Positions 50,507-60,109 of a stretch of 64,000 nucleotides of DNA are shown here, one piece after another (the stretch's first letter is position 1; each line of letters starts with the position of its first letter). The stretch is from Caldifarciminota bacterium (lineage in GTDB: Bacteria > Hydrothermota > Tepidihabitantia > Tepidihabitantales > Tepidihabitantaceae). Position numbers and translations under genes: made by a program. The notes under the pieces were generated by a model that was not told the origin of the DNA, did no database searches, and saw only the letters and a list, made by a program, of their open reading frames with translations. The stretch is from the NCBI GenBank assembly GCA_026418295.1, contig JAOABP010000007.1, forward strand, positions 39,163 through 103,162, given 5' to 3'.

Positions 50507-52459
50507 TCAGTGCTGAATAACCACTTTGGCATTCAGCGGTACATCGACGCGGTCAGCCTTAAGAAAATATACACCTGCCGGCAGATTTTTCAAATCAAGG
50601 CGGAAACGGGTTCTGCCGTTAACTGTCTGAATCGGGAACTGCTGGACGAGGGCACCGGTGCGGTCAAAGAGTCGGAGTGTCACTGCCGGTTCGGGAGGCA
50701 GACTGAAGTTTATCTGTGCTTGGGTCCGGATCGGGTTCGGGGTTATGGTAACCACCAGACGGGTGTCTGCGGGACGGTTTTCAGCCAGGCCGGTCGTTTC
50801 CTGCCAGACGATTACGGTCCGGATCAGGGTGTCATTAAACCGGCGTTCATCGGCAGCGAGATTAACCCAGCAGGTTACGGTGATGACGCCGGTGGTATCG
50901 GCAAGTAATAGGGCAAACTGCACAGTATCAAATGCGCCCGGGGTCAGGACCAGCCAGCTGCTGTCAAGGTAGGGTCCCGGTTCGATCTTCAGGTAGGCAC
51001 GGCAGCTGTCAGGGTTGATTGCCAGGTTGCTGATTACCGCCATGGGGAAAAGGGTGTCTGAGATATACAGTGATTCAGGGGTGAGCAGTGTCCGGACGGC
51101 AAAGTCATGGAGAACTTCATAAAGTTTCATCAGCAGCAGATCCTGATTGGCGGTGTCATCCGTCGTGGTGCCGGCAGCAAAGATATATTTCGGACTGTGC
51201 ACCGCAATCCGGTAGCCCCAGTCTTCACGGTGCACTGCCGGGTTGTCCCAGGACCAGACATAGAGCGGATTACCGGCATTATCATATTTCAGAATTGTCA
51301 TATCCATCCGGTTGATTCTTGATTCGCCGGTGCCGAGCACGAAAATTTGACTAAGCGAGTCAACAGTAATTTCCGCGCCCGTGTCCTCAAATCCGTCCGC
51401 ATCATAACGCTGAGTCCAGCGGGGCATTCCCGAGGCAGTGTAGGATACGGTGGCGATGTCATAGTCGGTAACATCGTCAAAGCTGGTGCCGGTGACAAAG
51501 ACATTACCTGCAGGGTCCAGAGCGAGTGCAGTCAGGAGATCTTCGTTATTTGCCGGATAACGGTTGTAAGTCCGGTACCAGAGCGAGTCACCGTTGGTCG
51601 CGCGGTACTTCATGGTAAAATAGTTGTAGTCCTGATTGTCATCCCAGACCGTGCCGGCAACCAGAACGGAGCGGGTAGTGGGGTCAAAGGCGATTTTCAG
51701 TCCATAGTCATCGCCGACCCAGGGCCAGTTGTTTTTGCGCCGGAGCCAGGTCTGCGTTCCGTTCGGACGATAGCGAATGGTGGTAATATCGTAGTCGGTG
51801 CCGTCATCGTAACTGGTGCCGGTGACATAGATGTTGCTCGAGTCGTCGATGCAGAGTGCATAAGGAATGTCCTCGTCGTTTTCCGGGGTGCGATTATAGT
51901 AGCGCACCCAGACGGTATCGCCGGTCTGGGCGTTATAGCAGATGGTGCAGTAGTCAATGTTGTAACTGGCGTCAGAGCAGTAGCCCGTGACGATGACGCG
52001 GCCCTGCTGGTCAAGGGCCAGGGCATGAGCTGCATCATCCCGGTTAACAGCCCGGAACCAGCGCTTTGCCCAGAGCAGTTGTCCGGTCGGGCTGTATTTG
52101 ATGGTGATCATATCCATGTCCATCAGCGTATCCATCGTCCAGCCGCAGACAAATACATTGCCGAGGCTGTCAACCACCAGTGCAGATGCCGAGTCGTCCT
52201 GGTTTGCCCGGCCGTTATAGGTGGCAGTCCAGACTACGGTGCCGTCGGGACGATATTTCCGCACAAAGATGTCAGTCGTGAGTGAAGCGGTGGCAGTGGC
52301 ACCAGTGATATAGACAAAGCCGGAATCATCAACTACCATATCAGAGAAGACATCTTCGAGTCCGGGACCCCCGTCAATTGTGCGCAGCCAGAGAGTGTCC
52401 AGCTGAGCCACCGCAAGCGCCGGGAGAAGAGTAATGAGGAACATTACTGGGCGGGTCAT
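50507..52459 (-). CDS. Secreted SBBP-repeat beta-propeller protein with T9SS domain
   Basis: A 650-aa protein: signal peptide (MFLITLLPALAVAQ), seven or eight SBBP-type blades of about 50 residues ('DDSGFVYITGAT', 'DSLGNVFVCGWT', 'DPAGNVFVTGTS') forming one propeller, a CARDB-like linker (about 475-560) and a sorting domain starting ITPNPIRT. Surface-exposed. The ATG at 52459 follows GAGGAGG by about 5 nt; an in-frame upstream start would place the promoter inside the gene. The next downstream feature is tRNA-Sec. Confidence 0.83.
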   Translation of the reverse strand: MTRPVMFLITLLPALAVAQLDTLWLRTIDGGPGLEDVFSDMVVDDSGFVYITGATATASLTTDIFVRKYRPDGTVVWTATYNGRANQDDSASALVVDSLGNVFVCGWTMDTLMDMDMITIKYSPTGQLLWAKRWFRAVNRDDAAHALALDQQGRVIVTGYCSDASYNIDYCTICYNAQTGDTVWVRYYNRTPENDEDIPYALCIDDSSNIYVTGTSYDDGTDYDITTIRYRPNGTQTWLRRKNNWPWVGDDYGLKIAFDPTTRSVLVAGTVWDDNQDYNYFTMKYRATNGDSLWYRTYNRYPANNEDLLTALALDPAGNVFVTGTSFDDVTDYDIATVSYTASGMPRWTQRYDADGFEDTGAEITVDSLSQIFVLGTGESRINRMDMTILKYDNAGNPLYVWSWDNPAVHREDWGYRIAVHSPKYIFAAGTTTDDTANQDLLLMKLYEVLHDFAVRTLLTPESLYISDTLFPMAVISNLAINPDSCRAYLKIEPGPYLDSSWLVLTPGAFDTVQFALLLADTTGVITVTCWVNLAADERRFNDTLIRTVIVWQETTGLAENRPADTRLVVTITPNPIRTQAQINFSLPPEPAVTLRLFDRTGALVQQFPIQTVNGRTRFRLDLKNLPAGVYFLKADRVDVPLNAKVVIQH

Positions 52460-52496
52460 TTTTCCTCCTCTCAAATTTTTGGGGTGCATACATAAA

Positions 52497-52525
52497 ACTT
52501 TAGCCTGCGTTCCGCCGGATGTCAA
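52497..52525 (-). promoter_or_regulatory. Promoter of the SBBP-repeat gene
   Basis: On the minus strand, TTGACA (52525-52520), a 17-nt spacer and TAAAGT (52502-52497). It may also drive selC and the porin gene, since no terminator is seen between them. Confidence 0.65.
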
Positions 52526-52545
52526 TTAAAGTCATAAATAATAAC

Positions 52546-52573
52546 TTGAAACCAGTCCGGTTTATGTTAAAAT
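52546..52573 (+). promoter_or_regulatory. Promoter of the TPR-S55 operon
   Basis: TTGAAA (52546-52551), a 16-nt spacer and TAAAAT (52568-52573), divergent from the SBBP gene promoter. The leader is about 45 nt with only a weak SD-like AAGAG. Confidence 0.6.
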
Positions 52574-52624
52574 GGCAAATAAATTGGTGCAGAATTATTT
52601 AAGTTAGAATAAGATTAAGAGCAA

Positions 52625-54304
52625 ATGGAAAACGGCATCGGGTTAGATGTGGTTCAGGAGGCAATCCGAACGGTGGATTTTCTCCTGAGTCAGAATCGGA
52701 GCCGTTATCCCGGTGATCTGCCGCCGACACATCCGTTCAAGCTGTCCGCCTGGCGTGAGGGTAAGACCAGAATGGAGAGTGACGGTCCATTTTTTGAATT
52801 TCAGGATTCATCAGCAGTAACTGACCCCCTGGAGGAAACGCTGGAGCTGAACCGGGCGTATGCTGAGGCGCTGCTGATTCATGAGCAGCTCCATCAGGTG
52901 AAATTTGACCCCCGGATGCGGGAGGAGCTGATACAGCGGGCGCTGGGGATTCTGCCGGCAACAGAACTCGGGCGTTTTCTGGAAATTCATTCCTGTGCCG
53001 CTGCGCTGCCCAGAAACATCGCCGATTCCAATGAGCGGCTGCTGGAGGCATTCAACCTGATTACCCGCCGGTTCGGTGAGGCATCGGCGCTGGCATATAT
53101 TATGCTGATCGTTGCCGGTTTGCGGGCAAGGTCCGAGTTTGAAAATTACGGAAGGAAGATTGACCTGCTGTTCCAGAAGGTCGTCGAGGGACCTGCAGTT
53201 GCTCAGATGCTGGAGATGGTGACATTGAACGGCCGGCGTGCCGGGTTTGAGCCGCAGTTCCGGTTACTGGTGGCATTGAGGGAGCGGTTGTGGCAGATGA
53301 AGCCGTCCCGGCTGGCACCAACCGGATTTCTGCTGTCAAAGGTGGTGGACGCCTACCTCTCAAACCGGCCCGGTGCCGGCAATGTGCTCGGTCTGGCGGT
53401 GCTGGACAGTATCATGATTGGCAAGCTGGGGTTTGAGGTGCGCTATGTTTTCAATGCCGGGGTGATCATTCTTGAGGTCATCGTTGACAACCGGAGTGTT
53501 TACTGGGATCCCACCCGGCAGACACCCCTTTCCTTTGAACCGCTGACCGCGGGTAAGCGGCTGAAGGTTTCGGATCTGGTGGGACTGACCTATGCGAGTA
53601 TTGCCCAGCAGTATTTTGCCCAGACCTACTGGGACCGGGCGATTGAGAATTTTCAGCGGGTGCTGGAGCTGATGCCGGATTCGGTTGAGACCTATATGGA
53701 CCTCGCGCTCTGTTATATGCGCAAGAATCAGCCGGAAAGGGCAATCCGGATTGTGAATGAAGGGTTGAAGGTCTGTCCGAATTCACCGGCACTGCATCAT
53801 CTGTCCGGAAATGCCTACGCGCAGGCAAATCAGTGGCGCAATGCCATTCTGGCTTACAAGAAGGCGGTGCAGCTGGCGCCGAAACTGCCGGAAGTGTGGT
53901 ATAATATGGGTCTTGCCTATGAAAAGATGGAGGCATGGGGTCAGGCAGAGGCAGCATTTCAGATGGCGATCGAGCTGAAACCGGATTACTGCGCAGCCCA
54001 TCTGGCACTGGGAAATCTCTATCTCGAACAGCAGAAACCTGACAAGGCGATCGGATGCTACCGGGAGGCATTAAAACATGAGCCGAACCTGGTTGCGGCC
54101 TATTACAATCTGGGGCGTGCCTATTACGAACGGAAGGAACTGGATAATGCGATCAATGCCTATCAGAAGGCGGTAAAGCTCAATCCCAAGCATGCCGGTG
54201 CCTGGCATAATCTGGGGATTGCCTACCGGGATAAGGGGTTGAAGGATAAGGCGGTCGAAGCCCTGGAGCGGGCGGTTTCGCTGAACCCTAATCTGTTGAG
54301 GTGA
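52625..54304 (+). CDS. Transglutaminase-like (SirB1-type) domain plus TPR repeats
   Basis: A 559-aa soluble protein. The middle (about 235-320) resembles the SirB1-like transglutaminase core (VLGLAVLDSIMIGKLGFEVRYVF, then YWDPTR), but no catalytic Cys-His pair is evident, so it may be a binding domain. The C-terminal half (about 320-559) has about seven TPR repeats ('AYYNLGRAYYERKELDNAINAYQKAVKLNPKHA'-type, 34 residues each). N-terminal part (1-230) is helical and unassigned. It heads a six-gene operon and overlaps the stop/start of the next gene region. Confidence 0.65.
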   Translation: MENGIGLDVVQEAIRTVDFLLSQNRSRYPGDLPPTHPFKLSAWREGKTRMESDGPFFEFQDSSAVTDPLEETLELNRAYAEALLIHEQLHQVKFDPRMREELIQRALGILPATELGRFLEIHSCAAALPRNIADSNERLLEAFNLITRRFGEASALAYIMLIVAGLRARSEFENYGRKIDLLFQKVVEGPAVAQMLEMVTLNGRRAGFEPQFRLLVALRERLWQMKPSRLAPTGFLLSKVVDAYLSNRPGAGNVLGLAVLDSIMIGKLGFEVRYVFNAGVIILEVIVDNRSVYWDPTRQTPLSFEPLTAGKRLKVSDLVGLTYASIAQQYFAQTYWDRAIENFQRVLELMPDSVETYMDLALCYMRKNQPERAIRIVNEGLKVCPNSPALHHLSGNAYAQANQWRNAILAYKKAVQLAPKLPEVWYNMGLAYEKMEAWGQAEAAFQMAIELKPDYCAAHLALGNLYLEQQKPDKAIGCYREALKHEPNLVAAYYNLGRAYYERKELDNAINAYQKAVKLNPKHAGAWHNLGIAYRDKGLKDKAVEALERAVSLNPNLLR

Positions 54305-54306
54305 AT

Positions 54307-55146
54307 ATGGGACTGGGTGATTTACCGATTATCCGGGCAATTGGCGATTTTTTCCGGTCGGCGTTTATCCGGGAGAAGCCGTTTGTCTGGGAGCCGGGGA
54401 GAATCGGACCGAAATTTGACTGGCTGGATCATACTCATATCCTGATCCGTGAAGGTCCGCTGGCAAACCGGGAGATGGAGATCGTTACCGAAATTTTCCC
54501 GAACAAGGCAAATGTGTTTGTTTCCATGAATGGCGAGAAGATTGGCCGGACCTATATTGAACGGGACCCGCCCGGGGTGGGCGTGATTCTCTGGGACATT
54601 GCGGTCAAGGAGGGCTACCGGCGTAAGGGGATCGCCTCAATCATGACCTATGTGATCTTCCGGGAGCTGCTTTCAATTCAGAAGACCGCCTTCTTCAAAA
54701 TCCGGATGATGCGGCTGATGAAGCCGGCGGAGAAGAATATTGAGCTGCAGAATGTTGGGATCGGAGTGATCGGCAACCGGCTCGGCTTTACCCCCGAGTT
54801 CAATCTTGACCGGCTGCTGAAGCCGGACAACATCGTCAGTCTGGAGGTGCTGCCGGCAAAGGGAGAATTCCCCCCGAGTTTCAAGATTGTAATCAAGACC
54901 TTTCCGCTGGTGCTGATTGCATTTGTTCTGGATACAGACACCCTGAAACCGGTGGACGATTTCCGGACCTATGTCCAGCTGACCAAGGATGAGTCAACAA
55001 TTTACAACTGGGTGCGGCGTGGACTGATCGTTGTCGGCAATGGCAATTACTGGCTGCGCCGGAACGGCATTGATCAGTTTGTGAATCATCTGGCGACCGA
55101 TGAGTGGGAAGCCAGGGATTTCCGGCGCAAGGTCCGGCCGGTATGA
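54307..55146 (+). CDS. GNAT-fold acetyltransferase-like protein with C-terminal extension
   Basis: A 279-aa protein. Residues about 45-165 contain a GNAT acetyl-CoA-binding motif (WDIAVKEGYRRKGIASIM, core R-R-K-G-I-A). The C-terminal 110 residues end in a helix-turn-helix-like stretch (TIYNWVRRGLIVVGNGNYW), but I do not recognise a family. ATG 54307 is chosen because GAGG lies 5 nt upstream; a GTG six bases earlier overlaps the previous stop. The substrate is unknown. Confidence 0.6.
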   Translation: MGLGDLPIIRAIGDFFRSAFIREKPFVWEPGRIGPKFDWLDHTHILIREGPLANREMEIVTEIFPNKANVFVSMNGEKIGRTYIERDPPGVGVILWDIAVKEGYRRKGIASIMTYVIFRELLSIQKTAFFKIRMMRLMKPAEKNIELQNVGIGVIGNRLGFTPEFNLDRLLKPDNIVSLEVLPAKGEFPPSFKIVIKTFPLVLIAFVLDTDTLKPVDDFRTYVQLTKDESTIYNWVRRGLIVVGNGNYWLRRNGIDQFVNHLATDEWEARDFRRKVRPV

Positions 55147-55158
55147 GAGGAGGTTAAT

Positions 55159-55824
55159 ATCCCTGAAAAACTGCGGCTGGAGGTAAACCGTTCTCTGGAA
55201 ATTGATTTCCGCCGGCTCAGCCCGAGAATCGGGTGCGGGCTGATGCTGGAGAAGCTTCCCCGGTTTACGGCTTCTGATCCGCTGAATGCGGTGATGGCAA
55301 ATTACGGCTATCAGCGGATCGCCGCTGATGTTCCGGCGCAGAAGATACTGACCAATCCCGGACTGCTGAAGAACTTCTATGATAATGCCTTCACGAACAA
55401 AACGCCGCTGCCGCAGAATTTCCGCTCTGTATATGGCACTCAGGAGATTTACCTGGCATATGACCCCGGGCTCAAGGGTGCCTGGTTTATTTCCGATCCC
55501 CAGAACCGGATTGCCCTGCTGAACTATTTCCGGGATGCGGTTTCTCTCGGTCTGAAGGCGGACGGAGTCCTGCTGCTCGGCTCCACACCCAAGCTGACAC
55601 CGGTCGGCTGGCAGAATCTGCATGATCTGCTTGATGAGGATTTTCTCAAGCAGTACCGGCCGATTGAGCGGGTGGAGATTATGAGTATACTGCCCGGTGT
55701 GCGCTGGCGTCCGCCGACCCTGGGTCTGGGTGTGACATTTCTCAATATGAAGGAGCTCAGGGAAATCCGGGCGACGGTGGCGGAGGCGATCCGGGGTGGA
55801 ACTGAGGGTGAAATTCACCGGTGA
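55159..55824 (+). CDS. Unknown protein, probably starting at a non-canonical AUC codon
   Basis: The frame opens at 55147. It contains a perfect AGGAGG (55148-55153) followed 5 nt later by ATC (55159), but no ATG, GTG or TTG before 55243. The residues between (PEKLRLEVNRSLEIDFRRLS) look like genuine protein with normal codon use, so translation probably begins at AUC 55159 (221 aa); starting at 55243 would give 193 aa and has no SD. I recognise no family: the C-terminal half has Rossmann-like alternation (AVSLGLKADGVLLLGS), and it lies between a GNAT-like and a ThiN-like gene. Confidence 0.6.
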   Translation: MPEKLRLEVNRSLEIDFRRLSPRIGCGLMLEKLPRFTASDPLNAVMANYGYQRIAADVPAQKILTNPGLLKNFYDNAFTNKTPLPQNFRSVYGTQEIYLAYDPGLKGAWFISDPQNRIALLNYFRDAVSLGLKADGVLLLGSTPKLTPVGWQNLHDLLDEDFLKQYRPIERVEIMSILPGVRWRPPTLGLGVTFLNMKELREIRATVAEAIRGGTEGEIHR

Positions 55825-55897
55825 GCAGACCGGATTATGACCAGGATATTTACGGGGCGGTATTAACAGATTTTGTCGTCCTGGAATGGAGGTGTTC

Positions 55898-56479
55898 ATG
55901 TCCGAATCAGATGCGGTAATTCAGAAGTTAAATCAGGCGGTGCAGTTGATTGAAAGCTGTGCAGAGCTGGTCCTGCTTGTTCCGGAAGTCCGGACGAACA
56001 TCGTTTTTGCCCTGCCTGATGCCAGCACTCCCGCCGATGTTGCGGCGGTTGATGGCAGAATTACCGTGGTCAACAATCGCCCGAAGGCAGCCGGTCCGGT
56101 CCGTTTCGGGGCTTCGGACCATCTTGCCCGTTTTGTCCTGGAGCTGCGCCGTTTTGCCCCTGCGGTGCGTTCAGCAGTGAATTTCCGCTGGAACGAGCGC
56201 ATCCGAAAGGTAGTGGAAAAATGGGCAGGACAGCATGGGTTCAGAATCGGGATAATTGACCGGAGCCGAGAGCCGAAGGAGCTCCTGGGCAAGGATCGGA
56301 TGTCTGTACCCTGGAAGGTGGAGCAGGTTCTGCAGTCAACCGGCGGTATCGTGCCTGAAGTTGTGAGCGAGACGAGCGGATGGGGCAAGGAGCCGATGTT
56401 CATTCTGCTGGGACCCGAGCCGGTCGTCGTTGCCCAGCGGCTCGTAGATATCGCCCGCATTTATCACCAGTCGGCATGA
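55898..56479 (+). CDS. ThiN-like (thiamine-phosphate synthase family) protein
   Basis: A 193-aa protein matching the ThiN domain (PF10120). It has VPEVRTNIVFALP, DVAAVDGRITV, then RFGASDHLARFVLE, RSAVNFRWNE, GFRIGIIDRSREP and GWGKEPMFILLG. In archaea and some bacteria ThiN joins the pyrimidine and thiazole halves of thiamine, or acts as a thiamine-pathway regulator when joined to a DNA-binding domain. Here it stands alone. GGAGG lies 6 nt before ATG 55898. No thiamine genes are nearby, so substrate is inferred only from the family. Confidence 0.78.
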   Translation: MSESDAVIQKLNQAVQLIESCAELVLLVPEVRTNIVFALPDASTPADVAAVDGRITVVNNRPKAAGPVRFGASDHLARFVLELRRFAPAVRSAVNFRWNERIRKVVEKWAGQHGFRIGIIDRSREPKELLGKDRMSVPWKVEQVLQSTGGIVPEVVSETSGWGKEPMFILLGPEPVVVAQRLVDIARIYHQSA

Positions 56480-56480
56480 T

Positions 56481-58181
56481 ATGAGGCTAAGGTTCCGCAT
56501 ACTGCTTTTACTGGCAATGGCCTGCCGAACGGTTTATCCGGCACTGCCGATCATACCGGTGGATTCGCTCAAGCCGGGGATGAAGGGAACAGGGTATTCG
56601 GTGTTTTCCGGTACCAAGCCCGAGCCGTTTCAGGTGGAAATTATTGATGTCATGCATCGCACTACGCCCCGGGGTGATATCATTCTTGCCCGGCTTTCCG
56701 GTGCGGGTCTGGAGCAGACCGGTGTGATTGCCGGTATGTCGGGCAGTCCGGTTTACATTGACGGCCGGCTGGTGGGGGCGGTTGCCTATGCCTGGGCGTT
56801 TGCCAAGGAACCGATTGCCGGCATCACCCCTGCGGGCGAAATGCTGAAGATCTGGGAACTCCCGGATACGGTGAAAACCGGCGCGGTCCGGCAGCTCGGT
56901 TCCGGTTACCGCTCAGAGCTGAATCTGCCGCCGGTGCCGGTTGCACTCTCGGGTTTTTCTTCCCGGCTGGAGGCGCTGGTGACACCGGTGCTCAGCCGGC
57001 ATGGGCTTGTGCCGGTTGCAGGCGGGATTGCCGGCGGGGATGATACTGCGGAGCTGGTGCCGGGCGGAGCGGTTGGGGTGGCGCTGATTGATGGTGATGT
57101 CCGGGCAGCAGCGATCGGCACGATCACCGCCCGGGAGGGTAACCGGATCTTAGCCTTCGGTCATCCGATGTTTCTTGCCGGAGCGGTCAGACTGCCGCTG
57201 ACCGGTGGCAGAATTCATTCGGTCCTGCCGTCACTGAACATATCAGCAAAGCTGTTTTCGCCGTCAAAACCGGTGGGTGTGGTCAATCAGGACCGGCTGA
57301 CCGGAATCAGCGGTATCATCGGACCTGAAGCACCGATGATCCCGGTGCGGGTACATATTCAATCTCCGGTTACCGATGACTCCTACCGGTTCCGGGTTGC
57401 GGACCATGAGCAGCTCACCCCGGATTTTCTGCCGGTCGGGCTGATCCAGACGGTGCTGCAGACTGAGGGTATGATGGAGGATTATGCACTTGAGACCCGA
57501 CTGGACCTGATTTTTGCACGTTCAGGCAGAAACCGGGTGGAAATCCGCCATCTGTTCAGCGGGACCGAACCGCTTTCCCAGATGATGGAAAAGTTCAGTG
57601 CCGAGCTGGCACTGCTGTTCGGGAATCCGATCGAGCCGGTGCGTCTGTGTGAGGTCAGGGCAGAGCTGAACTTTCATCCCGGCCGGCGCATCTGCCAGCT
57701 GATTTCCGCCCGGTCGGAACGGAGCCAGGTGCAGCCAGGTGATTCGTTCGGCATCTTTCTCCGGCTGCGGGACTACCGCGGAGAGGAGACGGAAAAAAGG
57801 GTGATGCTGACAATACCACCGGCAACACCGCCGGGTCCGCTCACACTTACGTTCACCAGCCGGGATGAGTTTCTGAATCAGGAGCTGGGCGATGCGGGTG
57901 AGTTGGCGCAGCCGAAATCACTGGACGGGCTGCTTTTGATGCTGAGTGAATCGGGCCGGGAGGATGAGCTGGTGATTGCCGGCTATGTCCGGAGGTCTGG
58001 TCTGAGGCTTAGTAATCAGGCAGAGCTGCCGCAGGCGCCGCCGTCAATTCAGCGGGTGCTCGGTGTCCCCCGTTCGCTTGGCGAGGTCCGGCAGGTTCCG
58101 GCAAGCCGGCTGTTCAAAACGGTTGTGCCGCTGGACCGGGTAGTCGTCGGTTCGGCGACTGTCGAAGTGGAGGTCAAATGA
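56481..58181 (+). CDS. SpoIVB-type (S55) serine peptidase domain protein, secreted
   Basis: A 566-aa protein with an N-terminal signal peptide (ILLLLAMACRTVYP). Its SpoIVB-like S55 core has KPGMKGTGYSVFSG, then GMSGSPVYIDGRLVGAVAYAW, where Ser89 is the expected nucleophile, then AGITPAGEML. This family in non-sporulating bacteria is a periplasmic protease of unknown target. A long beta-rich C terminus follows. It overlaps the next gene by 4 nt. The two likely act together outside the cytoplasm. Confidence 0.8.
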   Translation: MRLRFRILLLLAMACRTVYPALPIIPVDSLKPGMKGTGYSVFSGTKPEPFQVEIIDVMHRTTPRGDIILARLSGAGLEQTGVIAGMSGSPVYIDGRLVGAVAYAWAFAKEPIAGITPAGEMLKIWELPDTVKTGAVRQLGSGYRSELNLPPVPVALSGFSSRLEALVTPVLSRHGLVPVAGGIAGGDDTAELVPGGAVGVALIDGDVRAAAIGTITAREGNRILAFGHPMFLAGAVRLPLTGGRIHSVLPSLNISAKLFSPSKPVGVVNQDRLTGISGIIGPEAPMIPVRVHIQSPVTDDSYRFRVADHEQLTPDFLPVGLIQTVLQTEGMMEDYALETRLDLIFARSGRNRVEIRHLFSGTEPLSQMMEKFSAELALLFGNPIEPVRLCEVRAELNFHPGRRICQLISARSERSQVQPGDSFGIFLRLRDYRGEETEKRVMLTIPPATPPGPLTLTFTSRDEFLNQELGDAGELAQPKSLDGLLLMLSESGREDELVIAGYVRRSGLRLSNQAELPQAPPSIQRVLGVPRSLGEVRQVPASRLFKTVVPLDRVVVGSATVEVEVK

Positions 58182-60109
58182 AAACGGTTGGGCTGATGGT
58201 ATTATTTTTCACGCAGTTAATGGCTGCGGTCTGGACATTCATGCCGGATGAGAGTCTGTTTTCGCAGATAGACGAGATTGAGTTGAAAAATATATATCTG
58301 CCGGCTGAAGGTGAAATTCGCTTGGGCAGTGCTGTGGAGCGCCTTACCCAGCTGGAGGATGCGGTTATCTGGGGTATCGCTCCGGACCGCAGCGGTAATC
58401 TGTATATCGGTACCGGTAACCAGAGCCGGCTTTACCGGTTCAACCTTCAGCGTCGCCAGCTGCTGCCGGTGTTCTCGGGCGCGGAGGGGCAGATATTTGC
58501 GATACTGATTCAGAATAATCAGCTGTATTTTGGCACTTCACCGCAGGGAGTTGTCTGGCGTCTGTTTCCGGATGGCAAAAGTGATACATTCGTCAATACC
58601 GGTGAAGTTTATATTCACAGCCTGATCTCCGGTCCGGGGAGATCAATCCTCTGCGCCACCGGTCCGAACGGCAGGCTCGATCAGCTGGAACCGGACGGCA
58701 GAATGAAAGTCCTGTTCACAGCACCGTCCGCACACATCACTGCGCTCTGCTGGCTGAAGCCGGGTGAGGAGTTGCTTGCCGGGACTGCACCTGCGGGTAC
58801 ACTTTACCGACTGCAGCTGGCACCGGATGGGGGAGTAAAAAGTGCGACAGTACTTTATGATACACCGCTGGATGAGGTCCGGGCGATTGCGGTCAGAGGT
58901 GGCCGAATTTATCTGGCGGCGAATCCTGACATCGAAGGGCAGAGCAGCGGTCCGCCGGTGGTTTATGCACTGAGTTCCGATGGTTTTGTGCACTGGCAGT
59001 GGCAGTGTCCGGAGTCCACGGTTTTCAGTCTGGTCAGTTTTGGCGATCGCCTGCTGGTTTTCACCGGTAACCGCGGGCTGATTTATGCGCTCGATACACT
59101 TGGCAGAGCCGGGGTCCTTGCCCGGATGGAGGAGCCGCAACTGCTGGTAACCGCGGTCCGTGACCGGGAACTTTACTTCGGCACCGGCAATCCGGCAGCA
59201 GTTTACCGGCTGGTTCCCGGCTATGCCGATTCCGGTTATTTCACCAGTCCGGTATTTGACTGTCAGACGGTGGCGCGGTTCGGCAGACTGGAGCCCAAGC
59301 TGCGCACCCCAGCCGGCACCGAAGTCAGTTTTGAGACCCGTTCCGGCAATTCAGAAAAACCGGATTCACTCTGGAGCAGCTGGATGCCGGCTCGGGAACG
59401 GATAGTTTCGCCGCCAGCGCGGTTCATCCAGTGGCGGGCAAAATTTGCTACCAGTTACCGCGAAGTAACGCCGGAACTGGAGCGGGTTGATCTCTATTAT
59501 CAACCGGTCAACCGGGCGCCGGTCATCAGCCGGCTTGATATCAGCACACCGGCAGAAATTGAGGTCCGGCGCGGTAACTGCCAGTCGAAACGGCAGATCA
59601 CCTTTGAGGCATCCGATCCGGACGGCGATTCGCTCATCTATCAGCTGCTGCTCAGGCCGGAGGGTGAACCGGACTGGCTGGTTTTGAAAAAAGAGCTGAC
59701 CGAGAACCGTTATGAGCTTGACACCCGCACTCTGCCCGACGGCTGGTACCGGCTGAAGGTTGTTGTCTCGGATGCCCCGGAGCGCGGGACAGGTGAGGCA
59801 CAAACTGTGGAGAAGGAAAGTCCGCCGTTTCTCATTGACAATACCCCGCCGGTGATCTCCGAGATCCGAATTTCCGGCAACCGGGCTTTCTGGAGCGTGG
59901 TTGATGCAACATCACCGCTTGCCGCCTGCCGGATTGCGGTCAATTCCGGGTCCTGGGTGCCGGTAGTGCCGGAGGACACGATTTTTGACGGGTTGAGCGA
60001 GCGGTTTACGAGTGCAGTGGAGTTGAAGCGCGGATTGAACACGGTGGCGGTCTGGGCAGTTGATGGCCAGGGGAATGTTTCGGTCCGGCAGCTGAGGGTC
60101 AGCCGTTAA
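58178..60109 (+). CDS. Secreted beta-propeller protein with Ig-like domain
   Basis: A 643-aa protein with a signal peptide and an N-terminal propeller (about 60-350) of repeated 'G..NLYIGTGN...LYR' blades, as in SMP-30/gluconolactonase-like or PQQ-type propellers. About 470-570 looks like a cadherin- or Ig-like domain (FEASDPDGDSLIYQL). No sorting domain is seen at the C terminus, so it may stay in the periplasm with the S55 peptidase encoded just upstream. It ends on a shared TTAA with the convergent surE gene. Confidence 0.7.
   Translation: MKTVGLMVLFFTQLMAAVWTFMPDESLFSQIDEIELKNIYLPAEGEIRLGSAVERLTQLEDAVIWGIAPDRSGNLYIGTGNQSRLYRFNLQRRQLLPVFSGAEGQIFAILIQNNQLYFGTSPQGVVWRLFPDGKSDTFVNTGEVYIHSLISGPGRSILCATGPNGRLDQLEPDGRMKVLFTAPSAHITALCWLKPGEELLAGTAPAGTLYRLQLAPDGGVKSATVLYDTPLDEVRAIAVRGGRIYLAANPDIEGQSSGPPVVYALSSDGFVHWQWQCPESTVFSLVSFGDRLLVFTGNRGLIYALDTLGRAGVLARMEEPQLLVTAVRDRELYFGTGNPAAVYRLVPGYADSGYFTSPVFDCQTVARFGRLEPKLRTPAGTEVSFETRSGNSEKPDSLWSSWMPARERIVSPPARFIQWRAKFATSYREVTPELERVDLYYQPVNRAPVISRLDISTPAEIEVRRGNCQSKRQITFEASDPDGDSLIYQLLLRPEGEPDWLVLKKELTENRYELDTRTLPDGWYRLKVVVSDAPERGTGEAQTVEKESPPFLIDNTPPVISEIRISGNRAFWSVVDATSPLAACRIAVNSGSWVPVVPEDTIFDGLSERFTSAVELKRGLNTVAVWAVDGQGNVSVRQLRVSR

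Noticed and set aside
55822..55920. A short GTG frame (about 32 codons) starting at the end of the unknown gene
   Set aside because: It overlaps the SD and start of the ThiN-like gene and has no SD; likely spacer.
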